NCBI RefSeq assembly: GCF_958979055.1
Contig: NC_084899.1
Span: 24,867,501-24,931,500 of the forward strand
Length of the DNA: 64,000 nt
Reading direction: 5' to 3'
From: Alnus glutinosa
Taxonomy: Eukaryota; Streptophyta; Magnoliopsida; Fagales; Betulaceae
Part shown: positions 12,212-23,954 of the stretch, one piece after another
Numbering within the stretch: position 1 is the first letter of the stretch
Layout of the letters: the number at the start of each line of letters is the position of its first letter
Notes under the pieces: generated by a model
Told to the model about the DNA's origin: nothing
The model's database searches: none
Seen by the model: the letters and a program-made list of their open reading frames with translations, nothing else
Position numbers and translations under genes: made by a program

Positions 12212-15200
12212 TGTAACGACCCGCTTTTTACAAAAAAGCGTAAGTAATTATATCTGGATAATTACGTATCGTTAACCTTTCAGAGTTGATAAAATCTAGC
12301 AGCGGAAAAATACGAATATCTTTTTTTTTTTTAAACATTACCGATAGGGACAATTCCCCTACGATATATTCAGAGCTTTAACTGACATCTTCTAGAAAAT
12401 ACATTAAAAGTCTTTACGCTAATTACGAACATGAAACTTATTAATTACAAGTAAATGTCTAGACATATTACAAGCAAATAGTACAAACATCTATGAGTAC
12501 AAAGTACTATAATCCTAACTACACAGCCTTAAATCTCTTATGCTAGCAGTTAATCCATTCCATAATCTTCAGTACCTGCGCAAACATCTATGAGAAGGTG
12601 GTTACCGCCACAATCCCATAATTTCATAAGTGAGCTAACTGTCATTCAACAACATCATGATTTATGCGTTATTTTAAGGAACAGATATGACATAATGATG
12701 TGGTGATAGTTTTTCATGCAAAGTTTAACAGTTTATATAGTGATTACACTCCTCTCTTGTAAGGGCACGCCCCCCCGTTTAGCGTCTTTCTAGAGGCCGT
12801 TCCCTCCTCTCCATTACATTTTAGTTAACTTGTTTTCGCACTATCGGAGACCTCCCTCCTCTAGTACTTTGAAAGCCGTTCCAATCAATATGATTATTAT
12901 TGTTTCCGGTTCAACTCTATCATGAACCTTTGGGAGACGTTGCGCCCAATATTAATAGGTTGATTATTAACAGTGTGCAATAATCAGTCACACGCATCCA
13001 ATTAAAATAAGACATAAACACAACATTACTGAAATCCAGTGCTACCCTCAGTAAGTATAAAAATACTTACAGTCCTTTTTGTGCTGTCTCAATTCATCAT
13101 CTGCATCAAACACATATACATGTGCATACAAGGTCAATATCATTACTTCTAGGAACTCATGCCTAAACATGAATTCTATTTTTATACATAGACACATACA
13201 TAGAAGCGATCATCTATTAATTGGAAAATCACTTACATTTATGAACACTCAACATGGTTAAAACTTAATATTTACTTAATCAATTAGCAAATCAATACTT
13301 TGGAATAACATCTAATCTAGGTCTCAAGTAATCACTCGAGTACAATCTAAAATTCTTAATATCATTCTCTATAGCATAGAGAAATCAACCAACAAGAAAC
13401 CTATGTATTTTTCTAACAAAACCTAATCACTTTTAGGGAACATCAATCTAATTACCAAACCAATTAACAAAACATATTAACAATTATTTCAACCAATATA
13501 TTTGAGAAATCATAATAATACAGCATGCTCAATTTCCATAATACTCAATTTCTAAAACAATGCATTACATGATTAAACTCATGAAATCGTTCTTTAATTC
13601 TAGAGTTTTATAATTAATCAAGCCCTTAGTTTAAACAACATCACTCATTAATTATCAATAATCAAACATAATCAATACCTTAGAGTATATATATATTTTT
13701 CAAAATATAATATACATAAATAAGTTATAATAAGAATATTCAATTCTATAATTATTAAAGTTATAATCTAAAATACTAATTAATTGATTTTATGCAATTA
13801 TATACTTTTAGGCTAATTAAAAACTTAGAAACTCACATTAAGGATTTTCGCTCGAAAATCCAGCGAAACGGTGAGTTTGGTCGCCGGAAAAATAGCCGGA
13901 AAGGTCACCGGAAAGTCGCCGGAAAAAGTCGCCGGAAAAACTGCCGGCGGCGGGTCAGGGTTCCGGGTCGGGTACCTGGTTCGGGTCATGGGTTGGAGAC
14001 CGGGTCGGGCTCATTGGTTATGGTCTCGGGCCGATGGGTCTCGGGTCAAGGGCTTGAGTCTCGGTCTTGGGCTTGCTACTGGGCTTATGGGTCTCGGGCT
14101 TAAGGGTTTCGGATTATGGGCTTCAGTGGTCTCGGGGTTGGGCCGAATCCTGAACTAGGTTTATTTTGTTGGATCGTCGAGCTGGGTCAGGGCCCATGGT
14201 TCTGGGTTGTTACTGAATTGGGCTCAACTGATCATGGGTTGGGCTCGGCTAGGATCTGGGTTCATGCGATTGAATCGGGGTCTTGGTTTCGGTACCACTG
14301 GGTCGTTGGGGTTTGGTCTGCCGAATGGGTTTCTGGGTTCTGCTTCACGGATTGGCTGGGTCACGGTTTGATTGGATCACAGTGGATCGTCCGGGTTCGT
14401 TGGGTTGCCGCCGGGAATCGACTGGAATCCGGGCTCCTTGATCTTGACGGCGCCGACACAGGGGAGATCGGGTCTCCGGTTCACTGGGTCGGCTTTGATG
14501 GTTCATGGCTACTGTTTGGCAGTGTCGATGGGTCACAGGCTGCTATGGATTCGGCTTCCCTCTCAATTTCCTTTCTCATTTTCTGCTGTGCCACATGAGC
14601 CTCAGTGTAGAGGAGTAGAACAGAAAAAAGGAGAAATAAAAGAGGAAGAAGAAGGAAGAAGGGAACCGGGTCTTGACAGCTTCTCTCCAAAACTCTCATC
14701 TTACACTCTCTGTATTTTTTTCTTCTTTGTTTCTCTCAGACTGTCGGTCTTAAAAGGAGAAGTAAGAAGGATTAAAGAAAGAAGGAATAGGGAGAGAAGG
14801 AATAAAGAAAGAGGGAAAGAAAAGAAGGAATAAATTAAGAGGAAGAAGTGCGCCTTTAATAAGGAAGCAGACTATAATTGTTTGTAATCATGCTGAAGAG
14901 AGTATATAAAAACCAAAGTGGAAAACTAAGTGGGAGATTGGAATAACATGCGGCTTTTGAATTCATTTTAAAATGCTAATGGAAGACGATTTTCATTATC
15001 ACTTGGATTAAAAATAAGGGCATGCGAGAGTGATGAGTGCATGAGTTAGCTGATGAAGCGTGAGGGTAATGAGTGGAGGGAGCTGGAGAACGAATGGCTG
15101 TAATGAGTGCCTGAGCTGGAGAGTTTAATAAAAATAGTGGAGGTCGGCTGATTTTAAAACAGATAAGTGGTTGATTAATTTAAAGCAATAAATTATATAT

Positions 15201-15596
15201 CGAATCTCCTGCAGATCAAGTTAATCTGCAGGTATTTTTACACTAGGTTTTTATCAATTTAATAAATCACTAGAGCAACATTTTAAACCCGTTTTGAGTC
15301 TAGTTCGTTTCATAAATGAAAACATTTTATTACGAGGTTTAATAGACATAGTATTTATTATACTAAATAATAAAGTGTCAAAATAATATTTTGCACAACT
15401 ATAAAATAAAGATAATTAATCTAATGATTAATCATTTGTCTATTTTAACTCAGTAATATTCGGTTATAAATAATTACCAGTTTTATTATAATACAGTTCA
15501 TTAAATCAATTGCAAATATTTATAGAACAACTGAAAATAATTATTTTTATTCTTTAACGTATTTAAAAATATGTTTTTAAAATCTGGGGCGCTACA
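12212..15596 (-). repeat. 5' LTR of LARD-like element
   Basis: 3385 bp, starting TGTAGCGCC and ending GTTACA on the minus strand. Nearly identical to 5325-8710, which implies a recent insertion. Confidence 0.92.
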
Positions 15597-17135
15597 TAGT
15601 TGACCTTTTTTTAAACGACGTAGTCGACCTTCACATTCCAACAGTCAACCATCAACGGAAACCGACAACCATCGCTGGATTTCGACAAGCTAGATTCCAG
15701 CACTAGTCGAAATTTGAAAAATTTTGTCGGAATCAGGTGATGTCCTACCACCATCTCTAGATTCCAGCGATACTGTGCTAGATTCCGGCCATACGGGTCG
15801 GGATCCGGCCATTTCGGCTGGAACGAATTCCGACAAGCACAAATTGCCGGCCATTTTAAAAATATTTTTTTAAAATAATCTCAATTCTAAAAAATATGAT
15901 TATTGTTAGTCAATGTGTATATTTTAATTAAACATAATTTTTTAGTTGTTTTTTTTAATATTATTTTTATGTTGTGAATAAAAAATAATTGTTATAATTT
16001 AATATAATTGAATGAAAATATAAAAAATATTTATAATTTTCCGTATGCGCTAAACACCGAAAAATATTTTCGATGGAAAATATTTTCTTGAAAAATAACT
16101 TTCCAGAAAATATTTTACGACGAAAATCATTTTACGCCGAAACAAATGTAGCATAACTTGAACGAAAAAAAAAATCACATAGCCCACACGTGACTTAAAA
16201 TGTCTATTATACCCCTACATCATATAAACAATATATATAATTAAAAAAAAAAAAAACATAAACACACACACAATAGGAGGTAACTTGCATCTGTATGGGC
16301 CTCTCCACGACCAAAGACCCACAACCTGGACGTGGGTCTCTGTGGAAGGAGGGCCATGGCATGGCCTTTGGTCTCGTGTTATGGGACGTACCAATGGAAA
16401 AAGACACGGTCTGAATGTGGGTCTCTACAGTCGTAAACCAACTATCATGAGTATCCAATTTTCATGGTGAGAAAATTGTTATTTTAAAAAAAAAAAATTA
16501 AAAATTAACCTAAGAGTATAATTATATTTACACACATTTGATATGAGGTATATATAATATACAATTTTAGTCAGATGTGTTCAGGTTATGTATTTTCTAT
16601 CTGATTGTGTTTAGTGGCCACACCATGGGAATCACAATCTTGTATGGAATCATATATGCACCCATTTTTTAATTATATGTAACAAGTTTTTATAACCAAA
16701 AGATGGGTTGACCCAAAATAAAAAGATAAAAGTAAAATAAATAATCCACATAAAGGGTATTCATAGTGTTTCTTTTTGTCAAATAAATGAAGATCTAATC
16801 TAATAAAATAGAATAATTCCTAAAAAGTAAAATCCAACAAGCTTTTTTTTTTTTTTGTCAAACAATATTATGTAAGCCAATTCGTCACGTCACACAAGGT
16901 GGTTGGAGAACTTTCCGGGTGACATGCACAATCCATGCACCTGGCCTTCGTCATCGGTGACTAATTGTAAATCTTAAAGAATGTACGTAATATGAAGCGT
17001 GCGTCAAGCAAACCCAGTGGCTTCGTTCTCTCCGCTCGTGGAAAGCCATCGTCAAACTCTCTACATGACTACATGCACTGTCTGTCTCTCTATGTCACTC
17101 TATAGCTTCTACCAATTAACCAATATATATATTAT
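15597..17135. repeat. shared upstream spacer, unit 1, part 2
   Basis: Continuation of the spacer interrupted at 5324. Homologous to 29672-30715 (which lacks the segment equivalent to about 16226-16820) and to 44125-45652. It has no convincing gene: short frames near 16207-16470 and 16999-17244 are not conserved as proteins between units. Confidence 0.7.
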
Positions 17136-17149
17136 CACTACAAAAGAAA

Positions 17150-17395
17150 TTACATTTTGCCACTTGCAGGTCGTCACGTGTACGGAACCCATACATGTGG
17201 TAAATAGGTTGCCACGGGTAAATGACTACGTGTGCGAGGCGTAGTAAATCCGGTTGTTGTGAATTGTACAATTTGCCACGTGTACAGTAAATACACGTGG
17301 CCACTGTGCCACGTGGCCCATAAAACACACTGCCACATGTCAGCCACATGTTTGACTGTCAGCCACATGTACTCCTATACACGTGGCAATTTTTT
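17150..17395. repeat. CACTA left subterminal repeats
   Basis: Multiple copies, in both orientations, of GCCACGTG, CACATGTGG and ACACGTGGC. In CACTA elements such subterminal motifs are binding sites for the TNP1-type protein. Confidence 0.75.
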
Positions 17396-17865
17396 AAAAA
17401 TTTTAAATTTTTTTGTTAATTTCTTATTTCCGCCCAAAAATATCACAAAATCTATTTTACCCAAAAATATCACCAAATCAAATTACACAAATCAATAATT
17501 AATAACGTGTTTGTTAACTACACAAAATAACATAACAGTATCTACAAATTTGAATACCATGTACTAATAAACATGTTCGATACTAACAAAAAATAATTAC
17601 ACAAAATATCTACAAATCTGAATGGCGTCCCTGCAGATCATGAGGTACCGTCTCAGGCGTGTACTCCCCAACCTGCGATTGCTACGCAAGGGATGGTGTA
17701 GCGGGAGATGGTGTCCTGACAGGGGAGTGCTGGCTCAGCTGTCGTCCAATAGGCGACAACGGACCAATCGTTGTCGCATTACCTGCAAGTAATAAAAACA
17801 ATTAAAAAATATAAAATTATATGCAAATTTAAACAAGTAATGAAAACAAATTAAAAATAAGCAGT

Positions 17866-19834
17866 TTACACAATATGAATCATACCTGCAGATGCACTAC
17901 TAACAGACGACGTACTACCTCGGTTTGCAGGTGAAGACTGCTGAGCACCAGGGCATAGATGTGATAATCCCATAGAGGTCATGAAGGCTTCGAATTGTCG
18001 CATGCCCTGCTCCAAGGCGTCATTCCTCTCTCTCTCATCCCATAGCATTGTCTCCATTGTCGGCATCCTCCGGTCATGTACGACCCAGTCCCAAGATGTG
18101 CCCTCAGATGGTCCCCCTTGTGAGCGAGCCCGGTACGAGAAACACATCCCACGAACAGGAGTAACGTTTGGGTCAACCTGTTGAACCCTCCCCGCGTACT
18201 CAGGCCTCCCCAACGCCTGTTCGTACGCGTTGTTTGGTGCCCAACACACCGTATCTTCTGAGTCTGAGACGCTCTGCGTGGCGGTAGGATCACAAGATAA
18301 ATTCTGCGTCATTCTCTCATGTACGTCATCAATATAAAATACACATGTATTGAATGCATACTTTATCACACGCATAATTTAGAAATATTAGTAAAATAGA
18401 TCAGTAGCATACGCATAGCACTTGTGTACGTTCATTCAAGTAAGTGACGTCCTTCCATGTGTGCGTCTTCACGAACGACTCAGCGCGAATGGGGGGCGTG
18501 CCAGATGTAGATGCTTGTCACCATCCAGTTTAAATATATAACAAACAGTAATATTCATTTAATGTTAAAAAAATCAATTAGGCACAAATATGAAAAACAT
18601 ATACATATATTTGTTCATACCTCATCGTGATTAGTTCTGGCATAACTTTTGGATCCCAGAAAATAGGAGAGGTCATTCTGCTCCCGCATCCACTTCATCC
18701 ATTCACAGGTCGCCTACGCATTGAACATTTCATTAAAATGTAAGCATTGCCACACTTAAAATAGTAATAAAATTAAATAAACTATTATTAAAAACACACA
18801 ACATTATAGTAGTACAATCAAAGACCTACATACCCTTTTTTGCTCAGTGCACCAATCGCTCAGCAGGTACTCCACATCTGTTGTGTCATACTTCTCAAAA
18901 ACTTTCTCCGGTACTCTCGCACGTATAATCTCGGGCGTGTCACTGTCTTGAATAGTTAGCGCGGTTCTAAACTTCGACTTCCACGAGTGGTGCTTACGAC
19001 CAATATCAGCCCATGCTTCGTGTTGTGCCTTGCGCTCGTCTACGGATACAGGTAGATAAAACTCCTCCTGCACATTCAATTTAAGCATTAATTTTATAAG
19101 TTCTACAAAAACTTAATCTTAATTTTAAGTTTAATTTAAATAAATTAGTTTCATAAACATACCATTAGCGCGTCCCATATAGCTTTCTTAATCTGCTTAT
19201 CTACCTTCACCTATTCGTCCCGCATATGTATGTAGGATCCGCTCCTGATAAGCATGCACGTGTCATACGAGTTGTGTTGCAGCATTGTACTACAACACAA
19301 TCTTCTTCCCCCTCGGGAGCACCCAATTCCTCTCTAGGTCCTTAATCACTTCATAATAGGTGCTCCCGTCTTGGTTGTACCCTAATAAAAAAATATAAAA
19401 CATTTAATTGTTTAACACTAAAAAACTTAATTATATTAATAAATTTAAAATTCAATTTATATTTTTCTTCAAACTTAATATTAATTATTTGTAACATAAT
19501 ATGAATTTTAATGATGTATAAATATGTACTTACCCATCAACCGAATCTGGTCAGTTTGTATGCGCTGGGTCGCTAGGTCGCCTGCATGCTCCTCACCAAC
19601 CCCTTCTGCTGGGGGAGGCTGCTGATCGTCATCTGAAAGCATATCTTGGGGGCTATCGGGGGCCAATTGATCAGGACCCAACATCGCAACGTCCCCATCA
19701 TGAGGCATCTGGCTCTCCCCTAGATCTGGCACCTGACTCTCACTAGAAAGCGGCACTTGGCTCTCACTAGAAAGCGGCACCTGGCTCTCTGCCGGTGCCG
19801 GCATCTGTCTCAACCCCGTAGCCGGCATTTGCAT
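17866..19834 (-). pseudogene. Transposase_24 / TNP1-like gene of CACTA element
   Basis: Reads right to left in several exon-like pieces. 19508-19834 encodes a Ser/Gln/Pro-rich region with SSESQVPL-like repeats. 18804-19088 has the [13 protein letters not shown] block. About 18640-18717 encodes an EWMKWMREQNDLSYFLGSKS-type segment. About 18405-18520 encodes [20 protein letters not shown]. 17866-18375 has [20 protein letters not shown] and a C-terminal tail. This order matches the plant Ptta/En/Spm (Transposase_24) family, the accessory DNA-binding protein of CACTA elements. I did not verify splice sites, and the N-terminus is not established (a possible extra piece lies at 19976-20242). It may be spliced and functional or decayed; I label it a pseudogene because no single full frame exists. 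Confidence 0.6.
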
Positions 19835-20639
19835 CTCCTCTGTCTATGGCAGCGGAAACCTATCATCCCGTGTCTCACTATCAGACCCACATGACGTAGG
19901 TCTAGTATAGGGGTACGGAAAGTACGACATATAACCATGTGGGCTCATCCCATCATGACCCTCTCGCACCCACCATCAAGTCACATGACCCGGTGAGGTG
20001 ATCCCCATTTTCGAGAACGTCGGCGGCACCGAATATGGAGAACAAGAATATCCAGCTGTGCTGGTCTGCCCGTGATCTGACGTGGTCACGCCCACCGTAC
20101 CCGGCAGCAATGGTCTATAAGCGGTATTTGGGTGGTGTAGCCACGTCGCAGTATATAGTGGCACCGGAGCTGTGGGCGTGGTCGTGGGGGGCACGGGTAG
20201 GCGTGGTGCCTGATGTGCACAAGGAGGCGATCTCTGATCCATCGATACTTGCGAACAAATGTAGACAAATTAATTAAAATTTGTATTTTATATATTACTA
20301 ATAAACATGCAAATTATACAATGAGATTTATGCAAATTATACACTGATCGTATTTATTAATTACTATATGTTATAAATTAAAAAAGTATATTGAGTTTAA
20401 GCGAATTGTACCAACAATGAATATAGTAATCATTGTATAACGGGAGCTTCAATCGGATCAATGTCGAGCATGTCGTGCTCGAATTCATCATTCATATCAT
20501 GTAGGTCAGCAGTGGCTAATACGAGCGGTACGCACTCGTGATAGGTTGTAATTTAATGTTTGTTTTAAACTATTGATTCAGAGTATTGTTTTAAATTACT
20601 TTTAAAAAATATTAGTAACATGGCCAATTAAATTGTTTA

Positions 20640-21075
20640 GTAAATAGGGTTTAGGGTTTAGGGTTTATGGTTTTGACCTTTGTTATAAATTGTTTAATAA
20701 ATTGTATTGTTGTAAATGGTAGACGGTGGCAAATTTGTTTTAAATTTGTTTCCAAAAGTAGAACACAATTTATAAAATTAGTAGCACATTATTTATTATT
20801 TTTACAGTTTATATTTCAAACTTGTCCATAAATTATTGATTATAATAATTGGTTTAGGGTTTAGGTTTTAGGGTTTATTGTTTAGGGTTTAGGTTTTAGG
20901 GTTTTTGGTTTAGGGTTTAGGGTTTATGGTATAGGGTTTAGGGTATAGAGTTTAGGGTATAGGGTTTAGGGTTGTTTATGGTTGTTTAGGGTTTAGGGTT
21001 TAGGGTTTTTGGTTGTTTAGGGTTTATGGTTTAGGATTGTTTAGGGTTTAGGGTTTACGATTTAGGGTTTTGAAC
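20640..21075. repeat. degenerate telomere-like (TTTAGGG)n inside CACTA
   Basis: Irregular tandem TTTAGGG heptamers with variants (TTTATGG, TATAGGG, TTTTTGG) on the plus strand. Located inside the CACTA element, not at a chromosome end. Confidence 0.85.
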
Positions 21076-21299
21076 TTTGTTATAAATTGTTTGATAAATT
21101 ATATTATTGTAAATGGTAGTACTAAATTGATAAAGTATAAAATAAATAAAACTTTATTTGTATTACGTCCACAAATGTAAACGCTAATCCTATTTAGGGT
21201 TAGGGTTTACTTATAAGTATATCGTATATTAGAAACCAAACCCTTAAACCCTAAGAACCCTATTTACATATATATAACACATAATCATAAAACATAACC

Positions 21300-21735
21300 C
21301 AGTGTATATATGTACTATATATAGCCATAAACCCTAAAACCTAACCCTAATTAAGTGTATATACTATATATAACACATAATCCTAAAACATAACTCTAAT
21401 TAAGTGTATATACTATATATAGCACATAATCCTAAAACATAACCCTAATTAAGTGTATATACTATATATAGTCATAAACCCTAAAACCTAACCCTAATTA
21501 AGTGTATATATTATATATAGCCATAAACCCTAATACCTAACCCTAATTAAGTGTATATACTATATATAGCACATAATCCTAAAACATAACCCTAATTAAG
21601 TGTATATACTGTACATAGCCATAAACCCTAAAACATAACCCTAATTAAGTGTATATACTGTACATAGCCATAAACCCTATAACCTAACCTTAATTAAGTG
21701 TATATACTATACATAGCCATAATAATAATACGAAT
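21300..21735. repeat. 49-bp minisatellite, about nine copies
   Basis: The string TTAAGTGTATA starts at 21351, 21400, 21449, 21498, 21547, 21596, 21645 and 21694, an exact 49-bp spacing. Each unit contains CCCTAAA- or CCTAAAA-type heptamers, so the array looks derived from the neighbouring telomere-like repeat in opposite orientation. Confidence 0.9.
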
Positions 21736-21832
21736 TTTTTTTATAATTCAAAAAAAAAAGTTACATCAAAGGATTTATATGTATTGTGTATAAAACGAGT
21801 AATATTATTATTATGACTATGTATAGTATATA
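21702..21832. repeat. inverted repeat after the minisatellite
   Basis: Arms of about 30 bp (21702-21731 and about 21799-21832) share ATATACTATACATAG and a TAA-rich end in opposite orientation. The minisatellite therefore ends in a potential hairpin. Confidence 0.7.
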
Positions 21833-21964
21833 GTAGTATACTTTTTTTTAACCCTAATCAAAGGATTTATACGCATGTATATAGTAGTATTATTTGGTTT
21901 TTCTTTTTTTTTTAAAAAAATAAAAATAAAAAAATTTGGGGAATTTTTTTTGAAAAAAAAAACT

Positions 21965-22436
21965 ACAGTTGGCCACGTGGCATATGGAACAAGTAGCCAT
22001 GTAGACATGTGTATAAGTACACGTAGCGGACTGTAGCCACGTGTATTTGAGACACGCAGTAACATGGCTGTGTCCCATAATTACACGTGTCCACATGGCC
22101 GCATGTAAGTAATCCTCGCGGCCATATGGATACGTGTATTTATTATACGTGTCCATATGGCCCTGTTTATAAATACACGTGTCTATATGGACACGTTTAT
22201 AAATACACGTGTCCATGTAGACACGTGTATTTATTATACGTATCCATATGGCCGCGTGGATCACTTACACGTGGCCATAACACTCGGCCTTACGGACATG
22301 TGTAATAAATACACGTGTCTACGTGTCTCCCCGCTACATCTGGCCACGTTTCCATAAAGACATGTGGCTATCTAGCCACATGGCTACAGTAACCTCTACT
22401 GTAGCCACGCGGCAAATGTCATCATTTTTTGTGGTG
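21965..22436. repeat. CACTA right subterminal repeats
   Basis: A dense array of ACACGTGTCCATATGG-like motifs in both orientations with near-regular spacing, followed by CCACGCGGC close to the terminus. It is larger than the left array. Confidence 0.8.
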
Positions 22437-23545
22437 TATAATGACAAGGTATTACTTATATCTCCAATGTATAAATGATTTTGTAATTGTAACTTCTCCT
22501 CCTGCAACCTCGTTAATTGTCATGGCCAGGGCCGGCTAGCTATGATATACTTTTTAAAATGAAGCAAATATAGGACAAGCATGAAAATGCAGCAAATATA
22601 CTAGTATTTATTTTTTATTTTTTTGATGAATTAAAACCTTCATTGATCAAACATTGCATACAACATCTCGATCTCTCCCGCAAAACACTGGATGCAAAGT
22701 CCATAAAAGGAACAAAACACTTCCTGCCTAACAGAACAGAGAACAAACCATTGCAACAAACACAGACAGAAAGTTACAATTTCCACAAATGAACAAGTTG
22801 AGCATTGATGCCTTGTCTTCTTGAAATTCCCTTTAATTAGCCATGATTCTGGATCTAACTCCCCACTTAATTTGTTTCTCCATACCTCTTCTGTTCTGGG
22901 AAGATTGCCATGCATGACACAAGTCATTTCTCAACTTCCACAGATGATAAACCGATGCACCCAATTAAGCAGAGTCTGCATAAATTCACTCACAAGCTCC
23001 TACCAGTGAGCTTCGCTACACTCCAGCTCACCACTTCTTCCCATTCAACAGCAGGATTAACCACCTTGCAGTCTACCAAAACAGCCTCCAAACACGCCTG
23101 CTAAAGCTGCAGTGAAAAAATAAATGTTTTTTGGAAGGTCGGGCTATGATATATATAGTTATTAAAATGCAGCAATTAAATATAGGACAAGCATGAAAAG
23201 TTGTTTGCTTTTTTCTTTTTGTGGGATTTGAAAAAAATGGTTGCTATCTTTAACTTAAAATAAGAAGGCTGAAAGATTGTTTGCTATTTTATTTTATTTT
23301 ATTTTATTTTATTTTTTTCGGTGCTTGCAAGATGCTGGAAGAGTGCTTCAATCGATGCGATAGACGGGGCATCTGGATTAGAGTTATTACCGGTGATTAT
23401 GAGAAGAAGAATGAAACATTTGAGGTTTGCTGTGGGATTATCTTGGATTGTAAACTTTTTTGGTTGTTTGTATCTCTTTGAGGATGATGACAAAAGAACA
23501 AAATATGTACCTTTTGTATTCTTTTTACTTATTATGATTTAGAAA
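22437..23545. repeat. shared upstream spacer, unit 1, part 3
   Basis: Homologous to about 30750-32136 and 48310-49400. It contains the truncated LINE listed separately. The short frames at 23281-23542 recur in the other spacers but are not conserved in frame. Confidence 0.7.
22609..23125 (-). mobile_element. truncated LINE 3' end, copy in unit 1
   Basis: T-rich tail at 22609-22624 and a minus-strand reading containing YHLWKLRNDLCHAW and VRSRIM, the C-terminal signature of plant LINE ORF2. The same fragment is at 31163-31655 and 48480-49005, so it inserted before the units duplicated. A ~55-bp direct repeat flanks it (about 22537-22590 and 23142-23200). Confidence 0.65.
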
Positions 23546-23580
23546 ATGCTAAAAATATTCCTAGCTATTGCACAATAAGT

Positions 23581-23610
23581 GCACTACCCCAAGGCACATT
23601 GGGGTAGTGC
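23581..23610. repeat. perfect 12-bp hairpin
   Basis: GCACTACCCCAA, a 6-base loop, then its exact reverse complement. It lies at the junction of units 1 and 2, where homology to the other spacers breaks off. Confidence 0.7.
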
Positions 23611-23954
23611 AACATTGGGTTCCACTCCAATATGCCTTTTGGATTCCCCCATAATTTATGATGTGAATTTTTTTTTTTCCTGATCTTTTCGATTTCTCCT
23701 TTCGGCGTAAAGGAGAGGCCTCAAGGCACAAGCTTAAGTTGACAAGCAGCTAGCCACATTTTATAACATTGTTTACTTGTCACTTACCCAAGCAGAAGCA
23801 GAGCATCATAAACAACAGCAACGGAAAAGGAATCCCCAAGTTTAGCAATTCCTACCCAGGAATTAAAAGCAAAATAAAATTATATCAATAAAAGATAAAA
23901 CCCATTTTTTAACTTTCAAAAATATATATAGCACAACATCATGTATATAGGCCG

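Larger units (their letters stand above)
5325..15596 (-). mobile_element. LARD-like non-autonomous LTR retrotransposon
   Basis: Two 3.39-kb LTRs (5325-8710 and 12212-15596) start TG and end CA, enclosing 3.5 kb. The 5-bp target duplication TAGTT is exact (5320-5324 and 15597-15601), and units 2 and 3 retain the empty site near 29672 and 44129. A primer binding site for initiator Met-tRNA (12197-12208) and a polypurine tract (8711-8723) both read on the minus strand, so the right LTR is the 5' LTR. No gag or pol frame exists in the internal region. Long LTRs with a non-coding ~3.5-kb core match LARD elements. The PPT neighbourhood, with TTTCGAGGACGAAATTC just before it, resembles Ty3/Gypsy Tekay/Del chromoviruses, which probably mobilise it. 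Confidence 0.92.
17136..22436 (-). mobile_element. CACTA (En/Spm) element, 5.3 kb, deletion derivative
   Basis: The left end is CACTACAAAAGAAA and the right end, read inwards, is CACCACAAAAAAT. The 3-bp target duplication TAT is exact (17133-17135 and 22437-22439). The paralogous sequence at about 48300-48325 is the uninterrupted target, so the ends are certain. Subterminal arrays of CACGTG-type motifs lie at both ends. Coding content is only a Transposase_24 (Ptta/En/Spm, TNP1-type) gene on the minus strand. No TNP2-type DDE transposase is visible, so mobility would need help in trans. Confidence 0.93.

Noticed and set aside
5325-15596. Two 3.4-kb direct repeats as a simple tandem duplication
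   Set aside because: TG/CA ends, 5-bp target duplication, tRNA primer site, polypurine tract and empty sites in sister units show they are LTRs.
16999-17349. Small ORFs at the CACTA left end on both strands
   Set aside because: They span the transposon boundary or arise from CACGTG-rich subterminal repeats.
20640-21740. True telomere or chromosome end, or a chromosome-fusion scar
   Set aside because: The repeats are degenerate, change orientation and lie wholly inside a CACTA element with exact ends.
22087-22357. Frames rich in His/Thr/Cys/Tyr (22087-22357 plus, 21890-22264 minus)
   Set aside because: They are translations of the subterminal repeat array; the periodic peptides reflect the DNA repeats.
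23581-23610. Helitron 3' terminal hairpin
   Set aside because: No CTRR terminus follows at the expected distance and no 5' TC end or A/T insertion site could be found.
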